Shown: positions 1 to 6,207, counted from the first letter of the stretch. The stretch is 9,377 nt of DNA from a bacterium (GCA_021162505.1 JAGGYO010000080.1:1-9377); one strand, 5' to 3'. Translations and numbers: made by a program. The notes: a model not told the origin generated them from the letters alone.

Positions 1-347
1 AATTTAGGATCATTATATTTACCAATTTGCCTTCTGTAAAATTCAACAGATTCTCTTTCGAAATCCATTGCTTTTAAGAAAAGTTGTGAAAGATCATCAC
101 TTTCAGTAAAGGAAAATGTTCTGTCTATAAGTTCGCTTTTAACTTTGTCATAATCATAATCTTCATCAGTATATTCCTTTAAAACATTCTCCAATAATAA
201 TTGATGATTATTTTCTTCATTTGCAATATAATTCAGTTTTTCCTTCAAAAGAAAGTTCTTTGCCATGTCCGCCATCTTTTTGTAGAGCTTTTGCGCTTCA
301 ATCTCTGACTTTACCGCTTCTAATAATTCATTTATCAAATTCTGCAT
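1..347 (-). CDS. Rubrerythrin-family (ferritin-like diiron) protein, C-terminus cut by window edge
   Basis: The first 115 residues are visible and the rest lies beyond the left edge. The sequence is strongly helical and has the ferritin-like pattern: E17 in SEIEAQKLY, then EENNH (E45, H48) as an ExxH iron motif, then a second helix pair beginning AMDFERESVEFY. Rubrerythrin-family proteins use a diiron site to reduce hydrogen peroxide to water with electrons from rubredoxin. Whether a C-terminal rubredoxin domain is present cannot be seen. The ATG at 345-347 is chosen because AGGAG lies six bases upstream. It is the last visible gene of the perR operon, directly after a separate rubredoxin gene, which fits an electron donor-acceptor pair. 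A ferritin-like protein of other function is possible. Confidence 0.85.
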   Translation of the reverse strand, partial: MQNLINELLEAVKSEIEAQKLYKKMADMAKNFLLKEKLNYIANEENNHQLLLENVLKEYTDEDYDYDKVKSELIDRTFSFTESDDLSQLFLKAMDFERESVEFYRRQIGKYNDPK

Positions 348-368
348 ATTTTTCTCCTAAAAATAATA

Positions 369-389
369 GGGGACGATATATTCGTCCCC
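369..389 (-). terminator. Intercistronic hairpin, possible partial terminator
   Basis: A perfect 8-bp GC-rich stem (GGGGACGA with TCGTCCCC) closes a 5-base loop in the gap between rubredoxin and the rubrerythrin-like gene. On the minus strand it is followed by TATTATTTTT and then the ribosome binding site of the next gene. It could lower read-through, stabilise the upstream mRNA, or be a dispersed palindromic repeat that landed in the operon. Confidence 0.5.
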
Positions 390-398
390 ACGCTCACC

Positions 399-563
399 TT
401 ACTTTTCCAATTTTTTAAATTGATCTTTTGAAACACCGCAAACAGGACATACCCAATCTTCGGGAATGTCTTCAAATTTGGTTCCGGCAGCTATATTCCC
501 GTCCGGATCACCTTTTTCGGGATCATAAATAAATCCGCAAACTGTGCATACATATTTTTCCAT
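399..563 (-). CDS. rub: Rubredoxin
   Basis: This 54-residue protein is the usual length for a rubredoxin. It has the two CxxCG knuckles that bind a single iron: YVCTVCGFIYDP near residues 5-14 and WVCPVCGV near 38-44. The acidic stretch between them (DPDGNIAAGTKFEDIPEDW) is typical of the family. It is a small cytoplasmic one-electron carrier that can feed superoxide reductase, rubrerythrin or flavodiiron proteins. Start ATG at 561-563 has AGGAGG just upstream. It lies 18 bases after the flavin reductase-like gene, whose product resembles the flavin domain of high-molecular-weight rubredoxin, so the two probably work as a pair. It is too short to be found by a 60-residue ORF cutoff. Confidence 0.97.
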   Translation of the reverse strand: MEKYVCTVCGFIYDPEKGDPDGNIAAGTKFEDIPEDWVCPVCGVSKDQFKKLEK

Positions 564-581
564 CTTAACCTCCTTTGGGTT

Positions 582-1091
582 TTATTCAGTTTTTCTAAAT
601 GTAGGAGCTGTTTCAGGCTCCTTACCGTTTTTTGTAGCATGATAATAAGCATAGGTCATGGGTTCTTCATTTGATAAGCGTTTGGTATTCACAACCTCAC
701 CTAAGAAAAGGGTATGTGTACCGGCATCCAACTCACCTATGACCTTTGCCTCAATAACCGCCACAGCACTTTCTTTAACGCACGGTATTCCAAGCTTTCC
801 ATCTATACACTCTATTCCTTCTAATTTATCGAGGTCTCTCCCCGATCTGAAACCGAACCTGCCTATTAAACTAAGGGGTGCGGAGATAGAGAGGACAGAG
901 ACAGCGAATTTTTTGCTGTTTTCAATATATTCATGGGTGAGATTTTTCTTATTAATGCTTATGGCAATCGTTGGTGGGTCAGAAGTGATCTGAAATACCG
1001 TATTTGCCGTCTGCCCGTTGAATTTCTCACCATTTGTTGAGGTAATGATAAAAAGCCCGTAACTTAAATTGTAAAGAGCTGCTAAATCCAT
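582..1091 (-). CDS. Flavin reductase-like FMN-binding protein (flavoredoxin / Hrb flavin domain)
   Basis: The 169-residue protein belongs to the flavin reductase-like family. The N-terminal run MDLAALYNLSYGLFIITS, followed by FNGQTANTVFQITSDPPTIAISINKKNLTHEYI, is the pattern I know from the flavin domain of high-molecular-weight rubredoxin (Hrb) of acetogens and clostridia. Such proteins take electrons from NAD(P)H into FMN and pass them to a rubredoxin centre that serves flavodiiron or peroxide-reducing enzymes. Here the rubredoxin domain is absent from the protein, but a separate rubredoxin gene follows 18 bases downstream. The ATG overlaps the stop of desulfoferrodoxin by one base (TAATG), implying translational coupling. 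A GGAG lies nine bases upstream, inside the preceding gene. The specific electron donor is inferred, not seen. Confidence 0.9.
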   Translation of the reverse strand: MDLAALYNLSYGLFIITSTNGEKFNGQTANTVFQITSDPPTIAISINKKNLTHEYIENSKKFAVSVLSISAPLSLIGRFGFRSGRDLDKLEGIECIDGKLGIPCVKESAVAVIEAKVIGELDAGTHTLFLGEVVNTKRLSNEEPMTYAYYHATKNGKEPETAPTFRKTE

Positions 1092-1471
1092 TATTTATTG
1101 CTCCAAAGATTGTGAACCGTGCAGTATTCTCGAACCTTAACGATATCTTCCTTTTTTACAGGGAAGGTGCTTTCAGGTGCATCACCGGCTGCAAGGAACT
1201 TTAAGCAGAAACTTTTCTTTTTAATTACCTGTATCCATGAAATATAATGCTCAGCTGCCATTGGATGCGGGACACTTCCCACCTTGACCTTAACGCCGCC
1301 TTCAACTTCTTCGATCACAGGTACATGTTTTTCAACAGTAGAATCAGCAGTTTGCTCCTCCAATTTCTCCATGGGTTGTCCGCAGCATACCAATTGGCCC
1401 TTACCACCATGTAGGACCATTACCAAATTTCCACAAATATTGCATCTGTAAGCTTCCAATTTTTCAGCCAT
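1091..1471 (-). CDS. dfx: Desulfoferrodoxin (class I superoxide reductase)
   Basis: This 126-residue protein reduces superoxide to hydrogen peroxide without releasing oxygen, using electrons from rubredoxin. The N-terminal desulforedoxin domain keeps all four cysteines of its FeS4 centre (C10, C13, C29, C30), which makes it a two-iron class I enzyme. The catalytic centre is complete: E47 and K48 of the EKHVP motif, histidines H49, H69, H75 and H120, and cysteine C117 in EYCTVHNLW. Length and spacing match the family closely. The start at 1469-1471 follows TAGGAGG. It lies 14 bases after the peroxiredoxin gene, which would consume the peroxide formed, and its stop overlaps the start of the flavin reductase-like gene. 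Confidence 0.98.
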   Translation of the reverse strand: MAEKLEAYRCNICGNLVMVLHGGKGQLVCCGQPMEKLEEQTADSTVEKHVPVIEEVEGGVKVKVGSVPHPMAAEHYISWIQVIKKKSFCLKFLAAGDAPESTFPVKKEDIVKVREYCTVHNLWSNK

Positions 1472-1485
1472 CTTATCCTCCTATT

Positions 1486-2130
1486 TTATAATTTCTTGTG
1501 GCAGAACCACCAATCAAAACAATCATATTTTTTAGATCTTTCTTCAGCATCCTTCATATTACTTGCAGGACCAATTATTACTTCATCTTTTATCAATTCA
1601 TTATTAGGCCAGTTTGCAGGCATAGCAACGCCATTATTGTCTGATATCTGTAATGCTTTTGCCATTCTGAGTATTTCATCAAAGTTCCTTCCTAGTTCTT
1701 GCGGATAGTAAAGTATCGCTCTTATTGTGTTATGAGGATCAACAAAGATGACCGCTCTTACTGTATTATTTCCTTTCCCCGGGTGAATGAATCCCAATTG
1801 CTCTGAAACCTGACCTCTGTCATCTGCAATAACAGGGAATTTGATCTCGATATCAAGATTTTCTTTGATCCATTGTATCCATTTAATATGTGAGAATACC
1901 TGATCGATGCTCAATCCAATGAGTTCCACACCCAACTCTTTAAATTTATCATAGCGTTTTTGAAAAGCAACAAATTCCGTTGTGCATACTGGTGTAAAAT
2001 CAGCAGGATGGCTGAATAAAATGAACCATTTCCCTGCAAAAGCATCCGGCAAACTCATCTTGCCTTGGGTCGTTTGGACCTCTAATTTTGGGAATTTATC
2101 TCCCAGCAAAACCATCTTTTTTTCTTCCAT
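1486..2130 (-). CDS. Peroxiredoxin, Prx6 type (archaeal-like thiol peroxidase)
   Basis: The 214-residue protein reduces hydrogen peroxide and organic peroxides through a cysteine thiol. The active-site motif is present: HPADFTPVCTTEF with H41, T46 and peroxidatic C49. It has the long C-terminal arm of Prx6-type enzymes, ending in CFDWWFCHKKL with C204 and C210. This pair and its spacing match the resolving cysteines of the archaeal 2-Cys Prx6 group (for example the Aeropyrum pernix thiol peroxidase), so a 2-Cys mechanism is likely. The start ATG at 2128-2130 is preceded by TAGGAGG, whose TAG is also the stop codon of the upstream dehydrogenase gene. No reductase partner such as AhpF is visible, so the electron source (thioredoxin or rubredoxin) is unknown. 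Confidence 0.96.
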   Translation of the reverse strand: MEEKKMVLLGDKFPKLEVQTTQGKMSLPDAFAGKWFILFSHPADFTPVCTTEFVAFQKRYDKFKELGVELIGLSIDQVFSHIKWIQWIKENLDIEIKFPVIADDRGQVSEQLGFIHPGKGNNTVRAVIFVDPHNTIRAILYYPQELGRNFDEILRMAKALQISDNNGVAMPANWPNNELIKDEVIIGPASNMKDAEERSKKYDCFDWWFCHKKL

Positions 2131-2139
2131 AAGTTCCTC

Positions 2140-2853
2140 CTATTTTTTTGACTTATATCTTGTTTTTAAAACAAGTTCATCAACCTCGCATTTTTCCGAG
2201 GTATTTAATAAATATAAAACCGCTTCTGCAATTTCCTGCGGTTTCAGCATCCAATCTGTCCCATAAGGATTTCCCTTTTGAAAATCAGTATCCACACTTG
2301 CAGGTAGTATGGGTGTAACCTTTACATTATAATCTTTTGCTTCAAGTGCCATTGCTTTTGTAAAACCTAATGCACCCCATTTTGAAGCATTATAACTTGG
2401 TCTAAGTAAAAAAGCGGTTTTGCCCGCTTTACTGATAATGGGAATAATATATCCGGAATTTTGTTTCTTCATTATCTTCAGTGCTTCTCTGGAGGTAATG
2501 AAAAGCCCTGTGAGGTTCGTTTCAATATCCATATTCCAATCTTCAAGTGTTGTCTCTGTCGTTTTGGCAAGGGTTGCTCTTCCTGCATTGGGGATACAGA
2601 TGTCAAGCCTACCGTATTTTTTTATCAATTCATTGAACATCTCTATTTGTTTATTCTCATCTCTTACATCGCAGACGAAATAAGCGCATTTGCCTTGTAA
2701 ACCATTGATCTCTTCACATGTCTTCTTTAAAAGTTCTTCATTTCTTCCGCAAATAAATACCTTAACGCCTTTCTTTGCAAGTGTAAACGCAATGGCTTTT
2801 CCGATACCTCTATTACCACCTGTAATAAGAGCTACTTTGTTTTTTAATTCCAT
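2140..2853 (-). CDS. Short-chain dehydrogenase/reductase (SDR), classical type
   Basis: The 237-residue protein has every hallmark of a classical SDR: the nucleotide-binding motif TGGNRGIG (residues 11-18), NAG at 89-91, and the catalytic tetrad N113, S141, Y154, K158 (YNASK). R37 right after the second beta strand favours NADP(H) over NAD(H). The substrate cannot be told from sequence. 3-ketoacyl-ACP reductase-like or carbonyl-detoxifying roles are both possible, and the motif IISKAG in place of the usual ISSxAG is slightly unusual. The start lies two bases after the ferritin stop and has no recognisable Shine-Dalgarno sequence, so translation probably depends on coupling. Its place inside an oxidative-stress operon suggests reduction of reactive aldehydes or ketones, which is inference only. 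Confidence 0.93.
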   Translation of the reverse strand: MELKNKVALITGGNRGIGKAIAFTLAKKGVKVFICGRNEELLKKTCEEINGLQGKCAYFVCDVRDENKQIEMFNELIKKYGRLDICIPNAGRATLAKTTETTLEDWNMDIETNLTGLFITSREALKIMKKQNSGYIIPIISKAGKTAFLLRPSYNASKWGALGFTKAMALEAKDYNVKVTPILPASVDTDFQKGNPYGTDWMLKPQEIAEAVLYLLNTSEKCEVDELVLKTRYKSKK

Positions 2854-2855
2854 TA

Positions 2856-3368
2856 TTATTCTGATGCTACCGGTGGGCTGTAAACTCTTTTTGTAAGTTC
2901 CATATCAATCATTAATAGACCATTACCATTTTTCCCGACCAATTTAACTTTATCAAGTAATCCCTTCATATTGGATTCTTCTTCAACCTGTTCGTCAACG
3001 AACCACTTTAAGAATGATTCGGTGGAATAATCTTTTTCTTTTTTCGCTAAATCCATCAAGATATAAATTCGTGATGTAACAAATTGTTCATGTTCCCAAG
3101 AAAGCTTAAAGATCTCTTCAGGTGATTTGAATTCTGTTTTCGGCTGATCAATTGCTTGTAATTTAACATTTCCTCCTTGTTCATAAATATAATTGTAGAA
3201 CTTCATTGCATGGTCAACTTCTTCCTTGTATTGGATCTTGAAAAAATTGGCAAAACCCGCCAAGTTAAGATCGTCAAGGTAAGCAGCCATTGAAAGATAG
3301 TAGTACGCTGAAAACATCTCATACATGATCTGGATGTTCAATTCCTTTAACATTTTTTTTGATAACAT
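2856..3368 (-). CDS. ftnA: Ferritin (bacterial non-haem, FtnA type)
   Basis: The 170-residue protein is an iron-storage ferritin of the usual bacterial length. The ferroxidase ligands sit at the same residue numbers as I recall for E. coli FtnA: E17, E50, H53, E94, Q127, with E49, E126 and E130 for the third iron site. It oxidises Fe(II) and stores it as a mineral inside a 24-subunit shell, which removes free iron that would drive Fenton chemistry. Start ATG at 3366-3368 has TAGGAGG a few bases upstream. It follows the PerR-like gene by 36 bases, and the gap contains the short palindrome TTATTAATAA (3393-3402). Co-expression with peroxide-handling enzymes under a metal-dependent peroxide sensor is a known arrangement. 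Confidence 0.97.
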   Translation of the reverse strand: MLSKKMLKELNIQIMYEMFSAYYYLSMAAYLDDLNLAGFANFFKIQYKEEVDHAMKFYNYIYEQGGNVKLQAIDQPKTEFKSPEEIFKLSWEHEQFVTSRIYILMDLAKKEKDYSTESFLKWFVDEQVEEESNMKGLLDKVKLVGKNGNGLLMIDMELTKRVYSPPVASE

Positions 3369-3404
3369 AGTATCCTCCTATGGTTAAATAAATTATTAAT
3401 AAGG

Positions 3405-3827
3405 TCAATTAGATCCACTTGCCTTCCCCCTTTTTAGGCAGTTATTACAGATCCCAAAATAAGTAACTTTAATTGACTGCACCTTTCCCACCTTAATATC
3501 TATATCGAGATAGGAAATATCCTGCAAGTCATAAATCTTCTGGCATACACGACAAACAAAATGGGCATGTGCTGAAGTATTGCTATCCCAAATTGCCATA
3601 TTATTGATCTTTGTAACCAATTTTATTATCCCTTTTTCAGCAAATATTGTCAAAGTATTATAAACGCTTGCAAGATTTAAATTCATATACTTTTTTTTAA
3701 CATTATTGTAGATATCTTTTGTGGAATAATGCCCCACATTTTTTAATAAGAATGAAAGGATCAAAATACGGTTATGTGTGGTCTTAATTCCGTTTTCTTT
3801 AAGGACCTCAATCGCTCTATTTCCCAT
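3405..3827 (-). CDS. perR: PerR-like peroxide-sensing repressor (Fur family)
   Basis: The 140-residue protein has an N-terminal winged-helix DNA-binding domain (roughly residues 1-78, with LNLASVYNTLTIF as recognition helix) and a C-terminal metal-binding domain. The regulatory metal ligands correspond to B. subtilis PerR with a constant offset of four: H33, D81, H87, H89, D100. The aspartate at 100 is typical of PerR, where Fur has glutamate. Two CxxC pairs (C92/C95 and C127/C130) form the structural zinc site. Peroxide would oxidise the histidines through bound iron and release the repressor. It is the first gene of the operon. The ATG at 3825-3827 has no Shine-Dalgarno; PerR boxes occupy that position instead. 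A general Fur role is less likely. Confidence 0.93.
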   Translation of the reverse strand: MGNRAIEVLKENGIKTTHNRILILSFLLKNVGHYSTKDIYNNVKKKYMNLNLASVYNTLTIFAEKGIIKLVTKINNMAIWDSNTSAHAHFVCRVCQKIYDLQDISYLDIDIKVGKVQSIKVTYFGICNNCLKRGKASGSN

Positions 3828-3828
3828 A

Positions 3829-3860
3829 TTATAATTATTCTAATCTTATAATCATTCTAA
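3829..3860 (-). promoter_or_regulatory. Tandem PerR/Fur-type operator upstream of perR
   Basis: Two 15-bp 7-1-7 inverted repeats read TTATAATTATTCTAA (3829-3843) and TTATAATCATTCTAA (3846-3860). Each matches the B. subtilis PerR box TTATAATNATTATAA at 13 of 14 fixed positions, with the same mismatch in both. They repeat in direct 17-bp phase, and a further half site TTATAAC follows at 3861-3867. They cover the predicted transcription start and the entire leader of perR, so bound repressor should block initiation. This is evidence for autoregulation of the eight-gene operon. Confidence 0.8.
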
Positions 3861-3888
3861 TTATAACATAAAAATTATTTAATGTCAA
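3860..3888 (-). promoter_or_regulatory. Sigma-70 promoter of the perR operon
   Basis: Read on the minus strand, TTGACA (3888-3883) is followed by a 17-bp spacer and TATAAT (3865-3860). TGT before the -10 makes it an extended -10 element. Both hexamers match the consensus exactly. The predicted start is near 3853, leaving a leader of about 26 bases before the perR ATG. A promoter this strong in front of a repressor gene implies heavy repression when peroxide is absent. Confidence 0.85.
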
Positions 3889-4181
3889 GTTTTTTTTGAA
3901 AAATAGGTCCGCACAAAACAATAAACAATTGTGGTTCTTCTCCAAAAAATGACAAAAAGACAAACCCCGTCTCCATTTTTGCTATATATATAAAGCACGA
4001 TTTCTCAATTGAGAAATCGTGCTATGAATGAGAATGATACGATATAATTAAATAATAAAATTCTACTTTTCTATACTATCCCCGTATATAAATCCATTGC
4101 CATCAATTTCGCAACTTTAAACTACACCGTCCCTGATTTCACGATTAACATTTCCCCCTTTCCATTTATTTTTTTTATGTT
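3889..4181. other. Divergent intergenic region between perR and uvrB
   Basis: No gene of either strand is supported here. The stretch is AT-rich and contains one strong element, the 30-bp palindrome described separately. Weaker items are TATAAT at 4043-4048 without a clear -35 partner, and a GAATGA direct repeat (4026-4037) faintly like Fur hexamers. I see nothing else that I can support. Confidence 0.6.
3994..4023. repeat. Perfect 30-bp palindrome
   Basis: Arms AGCACGATTTCTCAA and TTGAGAAATCGTGCT are exact reverse complements with no spacer, and symmetry stops at the next base on each side. As RNA it would give a 13-bp stem with an AATT loop. Neither side has a proper uridine tract (TTTATATATATAGC on the minus side is the closest), and transcription on both sides runs away from it, so a terminator role is doubtful. 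A dyad operator for a dimeric regulator, or a mobile repeat, fits better. Confidence 0.85.
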
Positions 4182-4209
4182 TTGCTTAGGAGAGTTTAAT
4201 TGCTATAAT
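4182..4209 (+). promoter_or_regulatory. Extended -10 promoter of uvrB, possibly giving a leaderless transcript
   Basis: TATAAT at 4204-4209 is preceded by TGC, an extended -10 motif. A weak -35 (TTGCTT, 4182-4187) stands 16 bp upstream. Initiation about seven bases after the -10 would fall on or next to the A of the ATG at 4216. The only purine-rich AGGAGA (4188-4193) is about 23 bases from that ATG, too far for a ribosome binding site. Confidence 0.6.
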
Positions 4210-4215
4210 ACACTT

Positions 4216-6171
4216 ATGAAGAGAAAGTTCAAATTATCAGCCGATTTCAAACCTCAAGGTGATCAAATAACTGCAATTGAAAGTTTATTACAGGGCTTAA
4301 AAGAAAATAAAAAATATCAGGTCTTAATGGGAATTACCGGTAGTGGTAAAACATTTACAATCGCAAATTTAATTGAAAAGGTCCAGAGACCTGTCATTGT
4401 AATTTCGCACAATAAAACTTTGGCTGCACAATTATATTCCGAATTCAAAGAATTTTTTCCGAGGAATCGGGTCAATTATTTCGTTTCATACTATGACTAT
4501 TATCAACCGGAAGCATATATACCGGAAAAGGATATGTTCATTGAAAAGGATGCTGCTATTAATGTGGAAATAGACCGTCTGCGCCATGTAGCGACACACG
4601 ATATTTTAACAAGACCGGACACAATAATCATTTCCTCTGTGTCCTGTATTTACGGCTTGGGCTCTCCCGAGCTATATAAAAAGAAGAAAGTGACAATAAA
4701 AAAAAGAGAGAAAACAGATAAATTTACCTTAATGCGCAAACTTGTGAGCATCATGTATGAGAGAAATGATTATATGTTCCAGCAGGGAAAATTCAGAGCA
4801 AAAGGAGATACAATAGATATCTTTCCCATGTATGAAGACCGAGCTATTCGAATAGAACTATTTGATGAAGAGATAGAGCGCATGGTCTATTTTGACCCCA
4901 TGAAGATGGAGTATTATGACGAACTCGATCTTGTGGAACTTTTCCCCGCAAAGCATTATTTAATCGGTAATAAACAAAGGGAAGAGATATTAAAAGAAAT
5001 AAAATCGGAAATGAAAAAGCAGGAGGAATATTTTTTAAAGAGCGGTCGTTTTGTCGAGGCTCAGCGGGTTAGAGAGCGGGTTCTATATGATATTGAAATG
5101 ATACAGGAAATGGGTTATACCAAGGGTATTGAAAATTACTCGCGCTATTTCGATATGAGAGAAGCCGGTGCACCCGCTATGACACTATTGGATTACCTAC
5201 CGGAGAATGCCTTATATATTATTGATGAATCCCATGTTACAATACCGCAGTTGAGAGGGATGCACAATGGTGATCACTCAAGAAAAGAGAATTTAATAAA
5301 TTATGGTTTCCGTCTACCTTCTGCATTTGATAATAGGCCATTAAGGTTTGAAGAATTTTTAAAAAAAGCTACACAGGTGATATTTGTTACAGCGACGCCA
5401 GGTGATTTCGAACTTGAGCTTACAAATGGTGAAGTTGTTGAACAGGTCATTCGTCCAACGGGTCTACTGGATCCCGAAATAGAAGTTGAATCCACAGAGT
5501 ATCAAATGGAAAAACTCTTAGAATTCATTGAACCGGTTTTGAAAAGAGGTGAAAAGATACTTATTACAACCTTGACCAAAAAGATGTCCGAAGAACTTAC
5601 ATATCATTTGATCTCATTGAACTATCGCGTAAAATATTTGCACTCTGAAATTGAGACCATTGAAAGATACAAAATATTGAAAATGTTAAGAGAAAATGTG
5701 ATCGACATTATCATCGGCGTTAACCTTCTGCGAGAGGGTATAGACTTGCCTGAGGTTTCATTAGTTGTTATTTTTGATGCTGATAAGGAAGGATTTTTAA
5801 GAAGCTATAAAGCGCTGATCCAAATAATTGGCAGAACAGCTCGAAATGTAAGAGGTAAGGTAGTGCTTTTCGCCGACAGAATGACGGATTCGATGAAGAA
5901 AACAATTGATGAGACAAATAGGCGAAGAAAGCTCCAGATGGATTATAATAAGGTTCACAATATAACGCCAAGGACCATTGTGTCAAAAATAAAGGACGGT
6001 ATTTCTTTTGGAAAAACCGAAAAGATCTCAAATATTGACGAATTGGAAAAAAAGATCAGAAAATTGAAAAAATCCATGGATAGGTTAGCCGCTGAACTTA
6101 ACTTCGAGGAAGCGGCAAAGATAAGAGATGAGATCATACGATTAAGAAAAAATTTTATATTTAATGCTTGA
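4216..6171 (+). CDS. uvrB: UvrABC excision repair protein UvrB
   Basis: The 651-residue protein is the damage-verifying helicase-like subunit of nucleotide excision repair. It is loaded by UvrA and recruits UvrC. In order it shows Walker A GITGSGKT (39-46), the aromatic beta-hairpin YYDYYQPEAYIP (92-103) that clamps DNA, the DESH box (337-340), ATPGDFELE, GVNLLREGIDLPEVSLVVIFDADKEGF, helicase motif VI as GRTARN (539-544, where GRAARN is usual), and a C-terminal coiled UVR domain (about 608-643) that contacts UvrC. An upstream in-frame ATG at 4177 would add 13 residues with no family match (MFCLGEFNCYNTL). The ATG at 4216 gives the expected MKRKFKLSADFKPQGDQ start. No SOS box is recognised. 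Confidence 0.98.
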   Translation: MKRKFKLSADFKPQGDQITAIESLLQGLKENKKYQVLMGITGSGKTFTIANLIEKVQRPVIVISHNKTLAAQLYSEFKEFFPRNRVNYFVSYYDYYQPEAYIPEKDMFIEKDAAINVEIDRLRHVATHDILTRPDTIIISSVSCIYGLGSPELYKKKKVTIKKREKTDKFTLMRKLVSIMYERNDYMFQQGKFRAKGDTIDIFPMYEDRAIRIELFDEEIERMVYFDPMKMEYYDELDLVELFPAKHYLIGNKQREEILKEIKSEMKKQEEYFLKSGRFVEAQRVRERVLYDIEMIQEMGYTKGIENYSRYFDMREAGAPAMTLLDYLPENALYIIDESHVTIPQLRGMHNGDHSRKENLINYGFRLPSAFDNRPLRFEEFLKKATQVIFVTATPGDFELELTNGEVVEQVIRPTGLLDPEIEVESTEYQMEKLLEFIEPVLKRGEKILITTLTKKMSEELTYHLISLNYRVKYLHSEIETIERYKILKMLRENVIDIIIGVNLLREGIDLPEVSLVVIFDADKEGFLRSYKALIQIIGRTARNVRGKVVLFADRMTDSMKKTIDETNRRRKLQMDYNKVHNITPRTIVSKIKDGISFGKTEKISNIDELEKKIRKLKKSMDRLAAELNFEEAAKIRDEIIRLRKNFIFNA

Positions 6172-6195
6172 TTTTAAAATTTAAAGTTGTATCAT
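6168..6195 (+). promoter_or_regulatory. Candidate promoter before the PEP carboxykinase gene
   Basis: TTGATT (6168-6173, overlapping the uvrB stop), a 16-bp spacer and TATCAT (6190-6195) form a moderate sigma-70-like signal. The gap between uvrB and the next gene is only 46 bases and has no terminator hairpin, so read-through from uvrB is equally possible. Confidence 0.35.
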
Positions 6196-6207
6196 AAAGG
6201 AAATTAT

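Noticed and set aside
658..993. Plus-strand frame opposite the flavin reductase-like gene
   Set aside because: It is the antisense of a clearly conserved gene and has no recognisable domain. The same holds for other antisense frames over peroxiredoxin, SDR, uvrB and PEPCK.
3369..3404. Internal promoter before ferritin (TTGACC at the end of perR, 17 bp, AACCAT)
   Set aside because: The -10 match is poor, and the palindrome TTATTAATAA there fits the PerR box badly. It is kept only as a faint possibility.
3994..4023. 30-bp palindrome as a bidirectional terminator
   Set aside because: The two flanking genes diverge from this point, so no transcript should need ending here, and neither flank has a proper uridine tract.
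4026..4043. GAATGA GAATGA TACGAT as a Fur box
   Set aside because: It matches the hexamer model only loosely, has no clear promoter next to it, and is far weaker than the boxes at 3829-3860.
4177..4215. Upstream ATG of uvrB adding 13 residues
   Set aside because: The extension has no counterpart in UvrB proteins, no ribosome binding site precedes it (only a T run), and the extended -10 promoter lies inside it.
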